From positions 1-59,044 of the forward strand of contig JALQPE010000566.1 in the NCBI GenBank assembly GCA_030407315.1: a stretch of 59,044 bases of DNA, read 5' to 3'. This DNA comes from Asparagopsis taxiformis (Eukaryota; Rhodophyta; Florideophyceae; Bonnemaisoniales; Bonnemaisoniaceae). This document shows, piece by piece, positions 11,045 through 20,460 of this stretch. The notes beneath the pieces are model-generated. The model was not told the origin of the DNA. It searched no databases and saw only the letters and a list, made by a program, of their open reading frames with translations. Numbering within the stretch: the stretch's first letter is position 1; every line of letters starts with the position of its first letter. The position numbers and the translations under genes are program-made.

Positions 11045-14000
11045 TCACGTTGTTGCTCGTCGCACGCGTGCGAAGTATCGAGAGACGCTCTCTTCAGATA
11101 CGTTCCGGCGGGGTTCCCACGTAGGGTTACGATACCCGACCCACTTCACGAGGAAGTCTAGGGTGCCGTCATCGTTTACGCGATGGTTCAGTAGGTCGTC
11201 TACTACATACGCCGGACCGTCGCGGTTCTTGTCGAGGTCTGCCTCGGTGGCATCGTATGGCTCCGGCGGGGGCGCGTTCGCCGGCGTTGGCGCGTACGCA
11301 ACGCGGTCCGAGTTGACACGTTCAACTACGTCTCCTCGTTGGATGACGAACGTTCGTACGTCGTTACGTAGTACGCGGAACGGTCCCAACGCGTGGTTGC
11401 CGAGCTTCGTGCCCTTCGTGGTCCCGTCCGTCGGGTCGATGAATACGTATTCTCCCGCGCGGATGTTTCGATTCGAGACACGGACTCGCTTGTCGAAATT
11501 TCGTTTATAACGTGCCTGCGCGGCCTTCAGCGTTCGATACGCGTTATCCATCGTTGTGGCGAGCTCACGAACGTAAGTGGCTCGCCCTCCCCCGTCGGGT
11601 AGTTCGCGGTTCGTTACCGACGTGTGTAGCGCCAACGGTGGCGGTGGATTCGTGAGAATCAAATCGAAGGGCGTCGTGCCCGTGCTCGAATGCACATGCG
11701 TGTTGTACGCAAACGTTAACGCCGATGCGTATCGATCCCAGTCGTTCTGGTTTTCGTTCACGTAATTGCGCAGCATCGCCAGGATCGTCCTGTTGTAGCG
11801 CTCCACCTGCCCGTTCGTTTGGGGGTGGTACGTCGACGTAAAGACGTTCGTCACGCCGATTTCGTTGCAGACGCGCTGGAAAAACTTAGCAGCGAACTGC
11901 TTTCCGTTATCGCTTATGAGCGTCCGTGGGGGTCCATACGAGAAGACCCACGCGTTGACGAACGCGCTCGCCACGTTGGCGGAATCGATATTTCGTAGAG
12001 GTACGACTCTAGTCAGCTTCGTGAAGCGGTCCGTTATCACGAGGATAAATCGGTTACCACGCGTGGTCTTCGTAAGCGGACCTAGTATGTCGATACATAG
12101 GTCTCGCAGCGGCTCCGTAGCCGGAAATAAACGTAACGGGTTCGTCCGTTTGCGAAGCTTCACGCGGTTCTTCGCACATCCAACGCAGTTTCGTACCGTT
12201 GCGTGGATGTCGGCGGCCATCGCGGGCCAGTAGTACGTCCTCCGTAGGGTATAGTACATACGCGTTTGCCCGGGATGTCCAGCGAGGACGTGGTGGTGCG
12301 TTAACTCCAGCAGCCGCGGCCGTAACGAAGCCGGCACAACGATTTGTGTACGTTCCTCATCGTGAGGGTTCCGGCGTCGGAGTAAGCCATCGTGGCCTTC
12401 GAAGAATGCAGCGTCCTGCGTCTCGGACTGTCGTGTCAGTATCGTTTGACAGAACGCGTCCTCGCGTTGAGCTTCGATAAGCTCGTCCCTCGTAATGGGA
12501 AGCTGAACGTCAGCTGGTGGCACGCGTGCCGAATCGTCTTCGGCAGCGCGCTGTTCGTCGAGGAAATCCGGTTCCTCGTCGAGAACGTCATCGAGCGACG
12601 CGTCGCGGTTGAACTCGAGGCCATCGTGGCCAGCCGTCGTGGCTGATGTTCGTTCATCACGAGTCTCGTTCGACGGGTCGTCGTGACCCCTGGCATTCGT
12701 TGCCTTTTTACGTACGGACGTCGTTCGTCCTTGCCCATTTCGTGTGGGTTGTCGCCGACTGCGAGTCGTCACGAGGACCGCGTCCCCGTACGATGGTACG
12801 TCATCGTCGACGGGTCGACCGTCGTCATACGTAGATATCACACGTGATAAAGCGTCAGGTATCTGGTGCACGCGCCCAGGCCTGTACGTAACTTCGAAAT
12901 CGAATTCGGCAACGCGTAGCCTCCATCGTAGTAGTCGTCCGGACGCGTCCGTTAACGTCATCAGCCAACGTAAGGCTTCGTGATCCGTACGTACGGTAAA
13001 TCGTTGACCCTCTACGTAGGGTCGGAGCGACGTTATCGCCCACACGACGGAGTAACACTCGCGCTCGGTCGCCGAGTAACCACGTTCGGTTTCGTTAAGG
13101 GTCTTCGACCAGTACCCAATCGGCACCCATTCGTTGGGTTTATCTTCGTTCTGCTGCTGGAGCAACGTAGCTCCCAGCTGATACGCCGACGCGTCGGTAT
13201 CGATCATGAACGGACGTCCCGCCTTCGGAAGGTGCAATACTGGTGGCGACACCAGTATTGTCTTCAACGTTTCGAACGCATTCGTTTGCGCGTCCGTTGG
13301 GTTCGTCCAATCGGGGGAAGCGTCCTTCTTCAACATCGTGTTGAGTGGCCGAGCGATCTCGGCATACGCCTTTACGAAACGGCGGTAAACGTTGGCCGCG
13401 CCCAAAAACGATCGACATTGCGTCTTGTCGCGTGGGAACGTAGCCGTACGAAAGGCTTCCTTGTTCCGTGCTGCAACGTGCAGCTTCCCTGGGGTGATCA
13501 CGTGCCCCAGGTAGTCAACTCGTGGTTGAAAGAACGAGCACTTCGTGAGCTTTAACGTTACTCCCGCTGCGCGTAGCAGGGAAAGCACCTGGTCAACGTG
13601 ACCCAGGTGAGACTCGAGGTCTTTCGAAAAGACGATTACGTCGTCTAAGTAGACCAGGCACGATTGCCAACGTACTCCGGAGAGGATGATGTCCAACGTC
13701 CGCTGAAACGTAGCGGGGGCATTTCGTAGCCCGAATGGCATTCGCACGTAGCGATACGTTCCCATGAAAGACGTAAACGTTGTCTTATCACGGTCCTCGG
13801 CGGAGACGGGCACTTGCCAGTAACCGGCGTTACAATCGAGTGTCGTGAAGATGGCGGCGTCGCCCAACGAATCGAGGCAATCTTCCATACGAGGAAGCGG
13901 GTACGAATCAGCGATCGTTTTCGCGTTCAAACGCCTGTAATCGACACAGAAACGTAAGGATCCGTCCTTCTTCGGCACCAACACGATTGGTGACGCCCAT

Positions 14001-14734
14001 TCGCTGGACGCGGGTTCGATAACCCCTTCGTTGAGCATCTTCGTGATCTGCTCCTCGGCTATCGTACGTAAAGCCGGACCCTGACGATAGGGCATTGAAC
14101 GTATGGGCCGCGTGCCCGGTTCGAGTTCGATTCGATGCTCCGTAGCATTGATTTCGCCGAGGCGTCCGCTCGTCCACATTGACGAATGTGTAGCTAGCAT
14201 CTCGTTGATGCGCTTTCGTAAATCCTCGTCGTCGAGGTGCGACAAATCGATTGTCGACTGCCAATTCGTGGCGGGGTCGTTCCCCTTTTCGTTGACCAAC
14301 GGGTCTGGCGTTTCGTCGCCCAACCCGTTCGTATTTGTCCGCGTCGTCGCGTCGACTAGCGGTAGGTTCAAAACCTTCGCGAGGGCTTCGCCGCCCTCAC
14401 GCTTGAGTGGGACGATTCCCAACGGGGAGCGTACCGCGTACGCAATCGTTGCGCCTTTCGGCAATTCGCGGTCCTTCTTCGTGAAGTTCGACACGATAAT
14501 AGAGAACGTCTCTCTCGGTCCTACGTCGACCACTCCGTTGGCTATGCGCAGCCCATGCCGGAATTGCACCGACGCTTTCGGTTCGAGGAACACGAGTCCG
14601 GTCGCATCCGTCGTCACGTTGACGGTCCGTTGCGACATCGCCGGTACACGCGTGTACTTCGTCAGGCGAACCGAGAACGTTCGGCTCGGCCTATTCGAGG
14701 CCGCGTTACGCTCGCGGCGTTTCGGGGGCTCCAC
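11045..14734 (-). CDS. pol: Gypsy pol: reverse transcriptase, RNase H, integrase, chromodomain
   Basis: This 1229-codon frame has no ATG (the first codon shown is GTG), so it is expected to be made by frameshifting from protease. Reverse transcriptase spans about residues 200-430, with VLVPKKDGSLRFCVDYRRLN and the catalytic YLDD at 362-365. RNase H covers about 505-635 (IDTDAS, ATERECYSVVWA, TDHEALRWL). Integrase has an HHCC zinc site at about 812-853. Its catalytic triad is D882, D942 and E978, with the usual 35 residues between the last two. A GPF-type segment lies near 1117 and a chromodomain near 1175-1225 (FLVKWVGYRNPTWEP). All key catalytic residues are present and the frame is unbroken, so pol may still be functional. 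The chromodomain likely directs integration to marked chromatin, as known for chromoviruses. Confidence 0.95.
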   Translation of the reverse strand: MEPPKRRERNAASNRPSRTFSVRLTKYTRVPAMSQRTVNVTTDATGLVFLEPKASVQFRHGLRIANGVVDVGPRETFSIIVSNFTKKDRELPKGATIAYAVRSPLGIVPLKREGGEALAKVLNLPLVDATTRTNTNGLGDETPDPLVNEKGNDPATNWQSTIDLSHLDDEDLRKRINEMLATHSSMWTSGRLGEINATEHRIELEPGTRPIRSMPYRQGPALRTIAEEQITKMLNEGVIEPASSEWASPIVLVPKKDGSLRFCVDYRRLNAKTIADSYPLPRMEDCLDSLGDAAIFTTLDCNAGYWQVPVSAEDRDKTTFTSFMGTYRYVRMPFGLRNAPATFQRTLDIILSGVRWQSCLVYLDDVIVFSKDLESHLGHVDQVLSLLRAAGVTLKLTKCSFFQPRVDYLGHVITPGKLHVAARNKEAFRTATFPRDKTQCRSFLGAANVYRRFVKAYAEIARPLNTMLKKDASPDWTNPTDAQTNAFETLKTILVSPPVLHLPKAGRPFMIDTDASAYQLGATLLQQQNEDKPNEWVPIGYWSKTLNETERGYSATERECYSVVWAITSLRPYVEGQRFTVRTDHEALRWLMTLTDASGRLLRWRLRVAEFDFEVTYRPGRVHQIPDALSRVISTYDDGRPVDDDVPSYGDAVLVTTRSRRQPTRNGQGRTTSVRKKATNARGHDDPSNETRDERTSATTAGHDGLEFNRDASLDDVLDEEPDFLDEQRAAEDDSARVPPADVQLPITRDELIEAQREDAFCQTILTRQSETQDAAFFEGHDGLLRRRNPHDEERTQIVVPASLRPRLLELTHHHVLAGHPGQTRMYYTLRRTYYWPAMAADIHATVRNCVGCAKNRVKLRKRTNPLRLFPATEPLRDLCIDILGPLTKTTRGNRFILVITDRFTKLTRVVPLRNIDSANVASAFVNAWVFSYGPPRTLISDNGKQFAAKFFQRVCNEIGVTNVFTSTYHPQTNGQVERYNRTILAMLRNYVNENQNDWDRYASALTFAYNTHVHSSTGTTPFDLILTNPPPPLALHTSVTNRELPDGGGRATYVRELATTMDNAYRTLKAAQARYKRNFDKRVRVSNRNIRAGEYVFIDPTDGTTKGTKLGNHALGPFRVLRNDVRTFVIQRGDVVERVNSDRVAYAPTPANAPPPEPYDATEADLDKNRDGPAYVVDDLLNHRVNDDGTLDFLVKWVGYRNPTWEPRRNVSEESVSRYFARVRRATT

Positions 14735-15633
14735 GTTTGGATTCGTCTCTTCCCCCTCCTCGTACGGAGTCGTCGTATCGCCCTCCGCGATAATGGGTAT
14801 CGTATCCCCCGATGGAGGTCGATTGTCTGCGCTCGACAGCGTATAGCATCGACATGCTTCGACATGAACGACGTGCCCATTATAACGGGAACAGCCAGCG
14901 TGTTGGCTACGAAGAATTTTACGCGGAACAGCGAGTTCCCCAACCTGACACGAAGCAGGATGGCGCCTTCGATAGGCAAACGTCGCCCGTTGGCGTCTCC
15001 GAGCTTCGGTAGCTCTTCGTCACGTAGACAGCGGTCGACCCAGTCGTAGGGTAGTAAACTTGTTCGTATCAAGTTGTAGCCGCTGCACGTATCCATCGCG
15101 ATGGTAATCGCCCTCATCACGTTGAGGTCTAGTCCGATCGTTCCGGACACGATATAATGCTTCGACGCAAGTAGGCACGTATGCCCGTCGAGGACCAACG
15201 GTTCGGTCCTGACCGGCGCGCGGTCTACGTCTTCGCTAGCGGTTCGTCGCTTCGTCGTGTGAGCCCGTATGGCTTCTTTTGCGTCGACACGCTTCGTATA
15301 AGCCGCGTGTTTGGCTTTCTCGCGCTCGGAAGCGTCGTGCTTCCGGGTAGCGCGTCTCGCTCGTCTGCGAGGCTTCCTCTTCGTGTGAGGTTCGTTTGTC
15401 CCGTCGGACTTCGTTTCTTCCCCCACGTCGGGTGTCGTGTGACTCGAGTTGGCCTTCGCGGCCGTGAGCTTTACGTAACTCTCGTTCATCGGTGAGCCTG
15501 CGGAGGACCAATCATCGACGTCGGTCGTCCCCCTTTTACGTAAGGGTTCAGGCGATGTGGGTGGCTCGTGACCTACATCGCCTGGTCGTTTTCCGGCGCG
15601 GGGCCGTTCGACACGTCGTCGTCGTGAGCCCAC
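14662..15633 (-). CDS. pro: Gypsy protease ORF
   Basis: This 323-codon frame overlaps the end of gag and the start of pol, each in a different frame, and has no ATG. The N-terminal half is basic and low in complexity. The retropepsin-like domain lies at about residues 130-265. Its active-site loop reads MDTCSGYNLI, where the family normally has DTG or DSG followed by A/S-G, so a cysteine stands in place of the first glycine. A later VIMGTSF matches the second conserved hydrophobic-Gly motif. Gag, protease and pol therefore lie in phases 0, -1 and -2, as in retroviruses that use two successive frameshifts. The Cys substitution may reduce or abolish cleavage, or it may be a lineage trait. Confidence 0.8.
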   Translation of the reverse strand: MGSRRRRVERPRAGKRPGDVGHEPPTSPEPLRKRGTTDVDDWSSAGSPMNESYVKLTAAKANSSHTTPDVGEETKSDGTNEPHTKRKPRRRARRATRKHDASEREKAKHAAYTKRVDAKEAIRAHTTKRRTASEDVDRAPVRTEPLVLDGHTCLLASKHYIVSGTIGLDLNVMRAITIAMDTCSGYNLIRTSLLPYDWVDRCLRDEELPKLGDANGRRLPIEGAILLRVRLGNSLFRVKFFVANTLAVPVIMGTSFMSKHVDAIRCRAQTIDLHRGIRYPLSRRAIRRLRTRRGKRRIQTWSPRNAASVTRPRIGRAERSRFA

Positions 15634-17975
15634 GAAGCTCGTTCGTCATCGTGACTCGTTTCCACCTCGAGTGGTGTTTCGTCAGCGGAGGTCGTCACGT
15701 AGACTCCGCTGCGGCCATTACGCTGGCCATTTCGTTCGTTCGCCCACGGGCGGGGGTCACGTCGGTCATTACGAAAGTCGCCGCGGCGCCTGTCGAAGGG
15801 CCTTCCCCCGTCACGATTGGGGTTTCGGAGTATCGTAGGCGGCGTGCCGTACCTCCGCGGGGTCACGTTCCCTCGCTCATCAGGTCGTTCCTGGTGACGC
15901 TTGGCCATTCGTTGGCGGAAGTACTCAGCCTGACGTGGGTTGCTCTTCACGTGGAAGAGGTAGTACTTGTACGCGAAAAAGATCCGTTGATCTGGCGTCA
16001 GACGCGGACACGTAAACGTCGAGTGGCCATCTTCGCGGCATGACCAACACGATAGCGTCCAGTAATCATTCGGGATTACGGAATGCGCCAATTGCGTCTG
16101 CTCGCACGTGAGCTTCGGCACGTCCTCGCATGGACGGTTCAATCGAGCTTCGAGCTCGTCCGGCTTTTCGTTTGCCGTTTTCGTATCGTTGGGCGGCGGC
16201 CCGTTCGTAAAGAGTATCGCCTCTAGATTCTCGGCAACGTGAGCCGCAGCGAGCGATACGTCGTCATCGTCCCTCGCGGGGATGTTCGGGTTACCATCGT
16301 GGTAACTGGGCTCGTTAGCCCGTTCATTACGTAAGTACGCGGACTCATCGTAGTCCGCGAACTTCCTCGACTCGTGGTCGGAAATAGCCAACGTAGGCTT
16401 CACCGGAAACCGCACTTTCGGTTTCGCGGCTGACGCGACAGCTGCCGTACGTGCACGGAAGGTCGTTCCTTCGGCCGTCGCCAATCGTCTCACAACGGTG
16501 AGGTCGTTCCTCTCTCGTTCGGGGAGTGACCGGAGTCGTTCCGTCACTGCTGCCCGCGTCGAGGGCAGCAAACCACGTACGTAGTGGTGAACGAGGAGTC
16601 GATCCGTAAACACGTAGTTACACGCCCGCGTGGCGGTGTCGAGTCTATCAGCGTACTGATTCTCGTCCTCGTTAGGACTCTGCGTGATCATCGTGACCTT
16701 TTCGTAGGCCTCCTGCAGCACGTCGTCTTGCAGGTATCGTTTGATCAACGCGTTGATCACGTGAGGCCACGAGAACCTCTTCGTCGGATCAGTCGTGATC
16801 ACACCAGTCGTACACTGGGAATCGTAGAACCGTCGGGCGTCCCCTTCGAGGAAGAAGTGCAGCGCACGTACTGCCACTCCCTCGCACACTCCGAGTGTGC
16901 TGAACCCATCACGTATTTGGGCGAGGAATCCGAGTAACGTAATCGGATTCCGGCCGGAGAACGGCTTCAATGTAGGGAAAAGTCCCTCCAGCTCACGTTT
17001 GAGCTTATGTACGCTTTGACTCTCGTTCACGTAGAGATGTTCACGTACATCGTTAAGTCGGTACATGCGGTACGACACCACGTTCGCAAATGCGTCGAGC
17101 ATTGTCGTGTGCTCTGCCAACGCGTGGCAAACGGGTCCGAGGGCGTTCCCTGGTAAGCGTACCGCGTCGGCACGTTCGTTTTCGTGGACTCGCGTGTCCG
17201 TCGTGCCGAACGTTCCCAGCCACGGAATGTACGTTTCACGTGGCGGGGGAGCTCTCGTATCGAATTGCGCAGCACGTGCTGCGTCCGCCGACCGCGCGTG
17301 GTCTGGCGTATCGTTAAAACGTAATTGCCTTCGTGGCGTCTCGTCGGGGTTGGCGATGGCTCGTTGCACTGTCGCCCCCCTTCCGTACGTTGTCGGGGTC
17401 GTCGGACCAGGTGTTGGTGGGTATCCTCCCGGAACGGCCGGGGAGGATTGCGAGTTATAGGCGCGCGAGCCTTCGTAATTCGGATCGCTTCCGCTCGGCG
17501 GAGCGGAACGTCCGGTGACGATTTCGTTGAATACTACGACAAACGAGTCGAGTCTTCCCTCCACGGCGGAGAGGCGGTTTCGTAAATCTTCGTTTTCCCG
17601 TTCGAGGGTCGCTGAGCGTTCACGTAACGCACGAGCTTCGCGCTCCGAGACTCCGAGTCTCTGCCTTACGGCTTCGTCGACGGCCGCGTCGCTCGCCCTT
17701 TCGATGTGACCTCGAAGGTCTTCGTACACTACACGTAGTGCCGTGGGAGTCACGTTCCCTTCGTTGAGCTGACCGCGCGTTGCGGGGTCCATACTCACGG
17801 ACTCAAACGGGCTTACCGTACGTGGTAGCTGGCCGATCGCCTCGATATCCGGCGGGATAGATCGATCAGTCGCGAAGATCGCTTCTGCTGACAAGGCCAC
17901 GTCGGCTTCGGCGTCCGCTGACGTTGGCAACGGTTGCCTGGGCGACGCGCTGGAATTCGACACAGCGTAATTCAT
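15573..17975 (-). CDS. gag: Gypsy Gag polyprotein
   Basis: An 800-residue frame with a true ATG at 17973-17975, about 100 bp inside the 5' LTR. Residues about 85-150 form a coiled coil (SEREARALRERSATLERENEDL). A proline/glycine-rich linker follows. The capsid-like helical region lies around 320-500 and includes FSGRNPITLLGFLAQIRDGF and ENQYADRLDTATRACNYVF, which fits the retrotransposon Gag (UBN2/Gag_3-like) pattern. A CCHC zinc knuckle CWSCREDGHSTFTC lies near 650. The tail is Arg/Asp/Asn-rich. Gag is the only one of the three sense ORFs with an ATG, which supports frameshift translation of the rest. Length is at the long end for the group. Confidence 0.88.
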   Translation of the reverse strand: MNYAVSNSSASPRQPLPTSADAEADVALSAEAIFATDRSIPPDIEAIGQLPRTVSPFESVSMDPATRGQLNEGNVTPTALRVVYEDLRGHIERASDAAVDEAVRQRLGVSEREARALRERSATLERENEDLRNRLSAVEGRLDSFVVVFNEIVTGRSAPPSGSDPNYEGSRAYNSQSSPAVPGGYPPTPGPTTPTTYGRGATVQRAIANPDETPRRQLRFNDTPDHARSADAARAAQFDTRAPPPRETYIPWLGTFGTTDTRVHENERADAVRLPGNALGPVCHALAEHTTMLDAFANVVSYRMYRLNDVREHLYVNESQSVHKLKRELEGLFPTLKPFSGRNPITLLGFLAQIRDGFSTLGVCEGVAVRALHFFLEGDARRFYDSQCTTGVITTDPTKRFSWPHVINALIKRYLQDDVLQEAYEKVTMITQSPNEDENQYADRLDTATRACNYVFTDRLLVHHYVRGLLPSTRAAVTERLRSLPERERNDLTVVRRLATAEGTTFRARTAAVASAAKPKVRFPVKPTLAISDHESRKFADYDESAYLRNERANEPSYHDGNPNIPARDDDDVSLAAAHVAENLEAILFTNGPPPNDTKTANEKPDELEARLNRPCEDVPKLTCEQTQLAHSVIPNDYWTLSCWSCREDGHSTFTCPRLTPDQRIFFAYKYYLFHVKSNPRQAEYFRQRMAKRHQERPDERGNVTPRRYGTPPTILRNPNRDGGRPFDRRRGDFRNDRRDPRPWANERNGQRNGRSGVYVTTSADETPLEVETSHDDERASWAHDDDVSNGPAPENDQAM

Positions 17976-18055
17976 AGACCGTCGTCTGTAGCACGTAGCT
18001 TTTCGTTAACGTAAAAGAGCTCAACCTCGTTGGTTGTCGTTATGCTCGTAGCAAC

Positions 18056-18073
18056 TTCTAGGTCGGAAGACCA
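18056..18073 (-). other. Primer-binding-site candidate
   Basis: One base inside the 5' LTR the minus strand reads TGGTCTTCCGACCTAG. A TGG start next to the LTR is the hallmark of a site complementary to a tRNA 3' CCA end. I could not assign the tRNA. Confidence 0.5.
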
Positions 18074-18074
18074 G

Positions 18075-18339
18075 TGTGGAACCACGTTAGTTCTAGAAGT
18101 AGCTGGTACGAGCCAGTGGACACGCTGTCCTTACGAAACGAAACGAGCAGTCCACCCGCTGGTGTTTTGACTGTATTGTTAGGTAGGAAGGTAGAGTGGT
18201 TAGCGAGTAGACACGAGCGTCACGACGCAACAATCCACGCGAGGATTACGTTAGCACACGAGGTGGTACGTCACCGGAGGCGCTCTCGACCAAGCCCGGA
18301 GGCACTACACGCAATCAGCCTTACGTGCGGCGATGGGTA
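18075..18339 (-). repeat. 5' LTR, left segment (split by 16-kb element)
   Basis: This starts TGTGGAACC like the left LTR and follows it until GATGGGTA, where CACTACGG sequence begins. The remainder of the LTR continues at 34438. Together the two pieces give about 653 bp, against 661 bp for the other LTR. Confidence 0.9.
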
Positions 18340-18369
18340 CACTACGGTGTTGGGAATGGAAAAAGACAG

Positions 18370-18720
18370 TAAATTTACTGTCTGAGACAGTAAAAATTAC
18401 TGTCTGGCCAAGACAGTGCGCGGAGACAGTAAAATTTACTGTCTGGAAATTTCAGAATACTGCTGCAGCAATAAACTGGCACGAAATCTGGACAGTACCA
18501 AAAACAGTAAAATTTACTGTCCAGAACAGTACATTTTACTGTCCGGAAGTGTTGCCGCCAGACAGTATGTGCAGACAGTACATTTTACTGTCTGAGGCAA
18601 TGCATTGTATTGTATTACTGTACTGTCTGGGGAAATGTGGAGACAGTAGTGTAGATAGCAAATTGTATTGTCTGCGGGTAGTACCGTGCATTGGTTTACA
18701 ACAATGTCTGGTGGAGTGGA
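18370..18720. repeat. Left subterminal ACAGTA/TACTGT repeat region
   Basis: ACAGTAAA and TTTACTGT motifs alternate in both orientations, forming small hairpins such as ACAGTAAATTTACTGT. The same region, almost base for base, recurs at 50640-50990. Dense short motifs in both orientations near the termini are where CACTA-type transposases bind. Confidence 0.75.
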
Positions 18721-18859
18721 CTTGAAAAGAAATAAGGAGCATAGTGTTAGTGGAAGTTAAATATTGGAACAGCATGTGGTATACGATTATCGTAATTTAT
18801 ATGGAGCTTTACAGATATTTGTAGGTAGCGAAGTTAGTACCAGGGAGAACAAGTTCTTG

Positions 18860-19400
18860 AGGAGAGCAGATCGACCGCATTCGGATGGGAGCGGTGGTTC
18901 ATTTTACACCCCAACATAATTGAACCATCATTGCAACATGTGGAATGAAGCACTGATGCTGCACGTCGGCAGTGGCAGCGACAGTTCGAGTTTGAGATTT
19001 AGTTGAGTTGATTTAGTTGTTCTGTTAAAAGTAAAGTTTTCAATGAGAATAAAGACAATAACTTCCATGAACGAGTACTACACTGCACCGCTTTGGCCGC
19101 TCAGCCCCACATAGATTCTGCACAAAAAGCCTTTCAAACCACCTTTTACTCTATCACACTCTTCCACAAGCTCATCGCGCCAACATAGACCTTCACTCTG
19201 ACTCTTGTCGGCCACTTGACCATCTGTTAGTAGCGCGTTTCCACGCTACAATCACCTACGCCGAACAGACACCCGATCAACTCTTGCCCCTGCTCCACAA
19301 AGCATCACCTTGTTTGCCGAGCTCCTCATTCTCCTGATTCCACAGCCAAAGAGTTGGAAGTCCTTTAAGAACTCCATGATGTTACCCCCTCTACGCACCG
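18860..19400. other. No gene recognised
   Basis: This stretch is AT-richer and pyrimidine-rich toward its right end. I see no coding signal or repeat worth naming. Confidence 0.4.
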
Positions 19401-19401
19401 A

Positions 19402-20040
19402 CTATCTATCCTCACACACCGGTGGACACAAGGAAATCAAGTACAATACCAGCAATCTAGAGCTTTTTATTGGCGTCGGCACAGCTTGGATAGACCACGA
19501 CGCGGTAGACGTAGATAGCAGCGCGTAGATGCTGACGAAGAACGCGACTGCTCTTGTCAGTGTGGGAGCACGCTCGAGAGGAAGAAACAGCCAATTGCTT
19601 AGCAGTACATTCCCAATGATTTCCGTCGTCATATGTTTCAAACCTACACCCATTCGTCCATCCGCCTCTCCAGCAGAAACTGTCCACAACATCTTCTACC
19701 CGTACGAACACTCCGCATCGTGTCATGTTTACACGTTGCCCGCCACGTGTATCATCATCCCATGACCCCATCCACCAAAGCACATACAATCACAACAGCC
19801 AGAGCTCCCACCAGAACTGACGCACTGTGCTCCCTCAATACCACTGGAATTTGTGCCATCTGTCCGGTGCGCAGCGCCTTTCGCTTTTGGTAGTGCACAA
19901 AAGTACCGAGCGCAACAACTGTGTAGGCTGCCACCAATGCGAAGTTGAAAACTGCAGTTACCGCTGTTGTGCAGCGCTCTTAGCTGTTGAAGCGAATGCG
20001 TTGATTTATGGTCTGTACGAAAAGCAGTTAATTTTATATA
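19402..20040 (-). pseudogene. Fragment of a multi-pass membrane protein gene
   Basis: On the minus strand, hydrophobic segments appear in two frames. VAAYTVVALGTFVHYQ and SVLVGALAVVIVCALVDGV lie in one (19755-19937). After a frame change, EIIGNVLLSNWLFLPL and AVAFFVSIYALLS lie in another (19402-19692). This looks like four transmembrane helices of a small membrane protein with a frameshift around 19750. The family is not recognised. It is probably a host gene piece carried by the transposon, but the coding call is weak. Confidence 0.3.
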
Positions 20041-20260
20041 CTGCGCTATAAACTCGCCGCATTCGTGCTAAGAGTTGCATCTCCCAATCTTCTTCACGCC
20101 CCTTTCTGCCCTGAATTCTACTAAACCACCTTGACTCTGAACTCCTCACTCCAACATAAAACATTTCCACACAATCCACCAATCCGTCCTTGCGCTTGGT
20201 GAATAACACAACATTCAACTCCATCACAAACATAACATACCCGCTAATTGAACTCTGAAC

Positions 20261-20312
20261 TTGTCATATACAGAAAGTCCTCTCTGCAGAGAGGACTTTC
20301 TGTATATGACAA
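20261..20312. repeat. 52-bp perfect palindrome
   Basis: Bases 20261-20286 (starting TTGTCATATACAG) are followed without any spacer by their exact reverse complement to 20312 (ending CTGTATATGACAA). The axis is CTCTCTG|CAGAGAG. It lies between the membrane-gene fragment and the hemerythrin pseudogene. Confidence 0.95.
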
Positions 20313-20460
20313 TGGCATGCCATTCACTTGGACCGCGTTCGTTAAGAACTACCTTCCATAACGCCAGCTACACGATCCTTCAGTACAATAAAATTGCCAC
20401 CGTTCGTCAGACAGTTCAACATTCGGTGCCCGGTCGTCTGTCCACCTGCCCACCCTGGCA

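Noticed and set aside
12980..13555. Plus-strand ORF of 191 codons
   Set aside because: Shadow of the conserved pol frame on the opposite strand.
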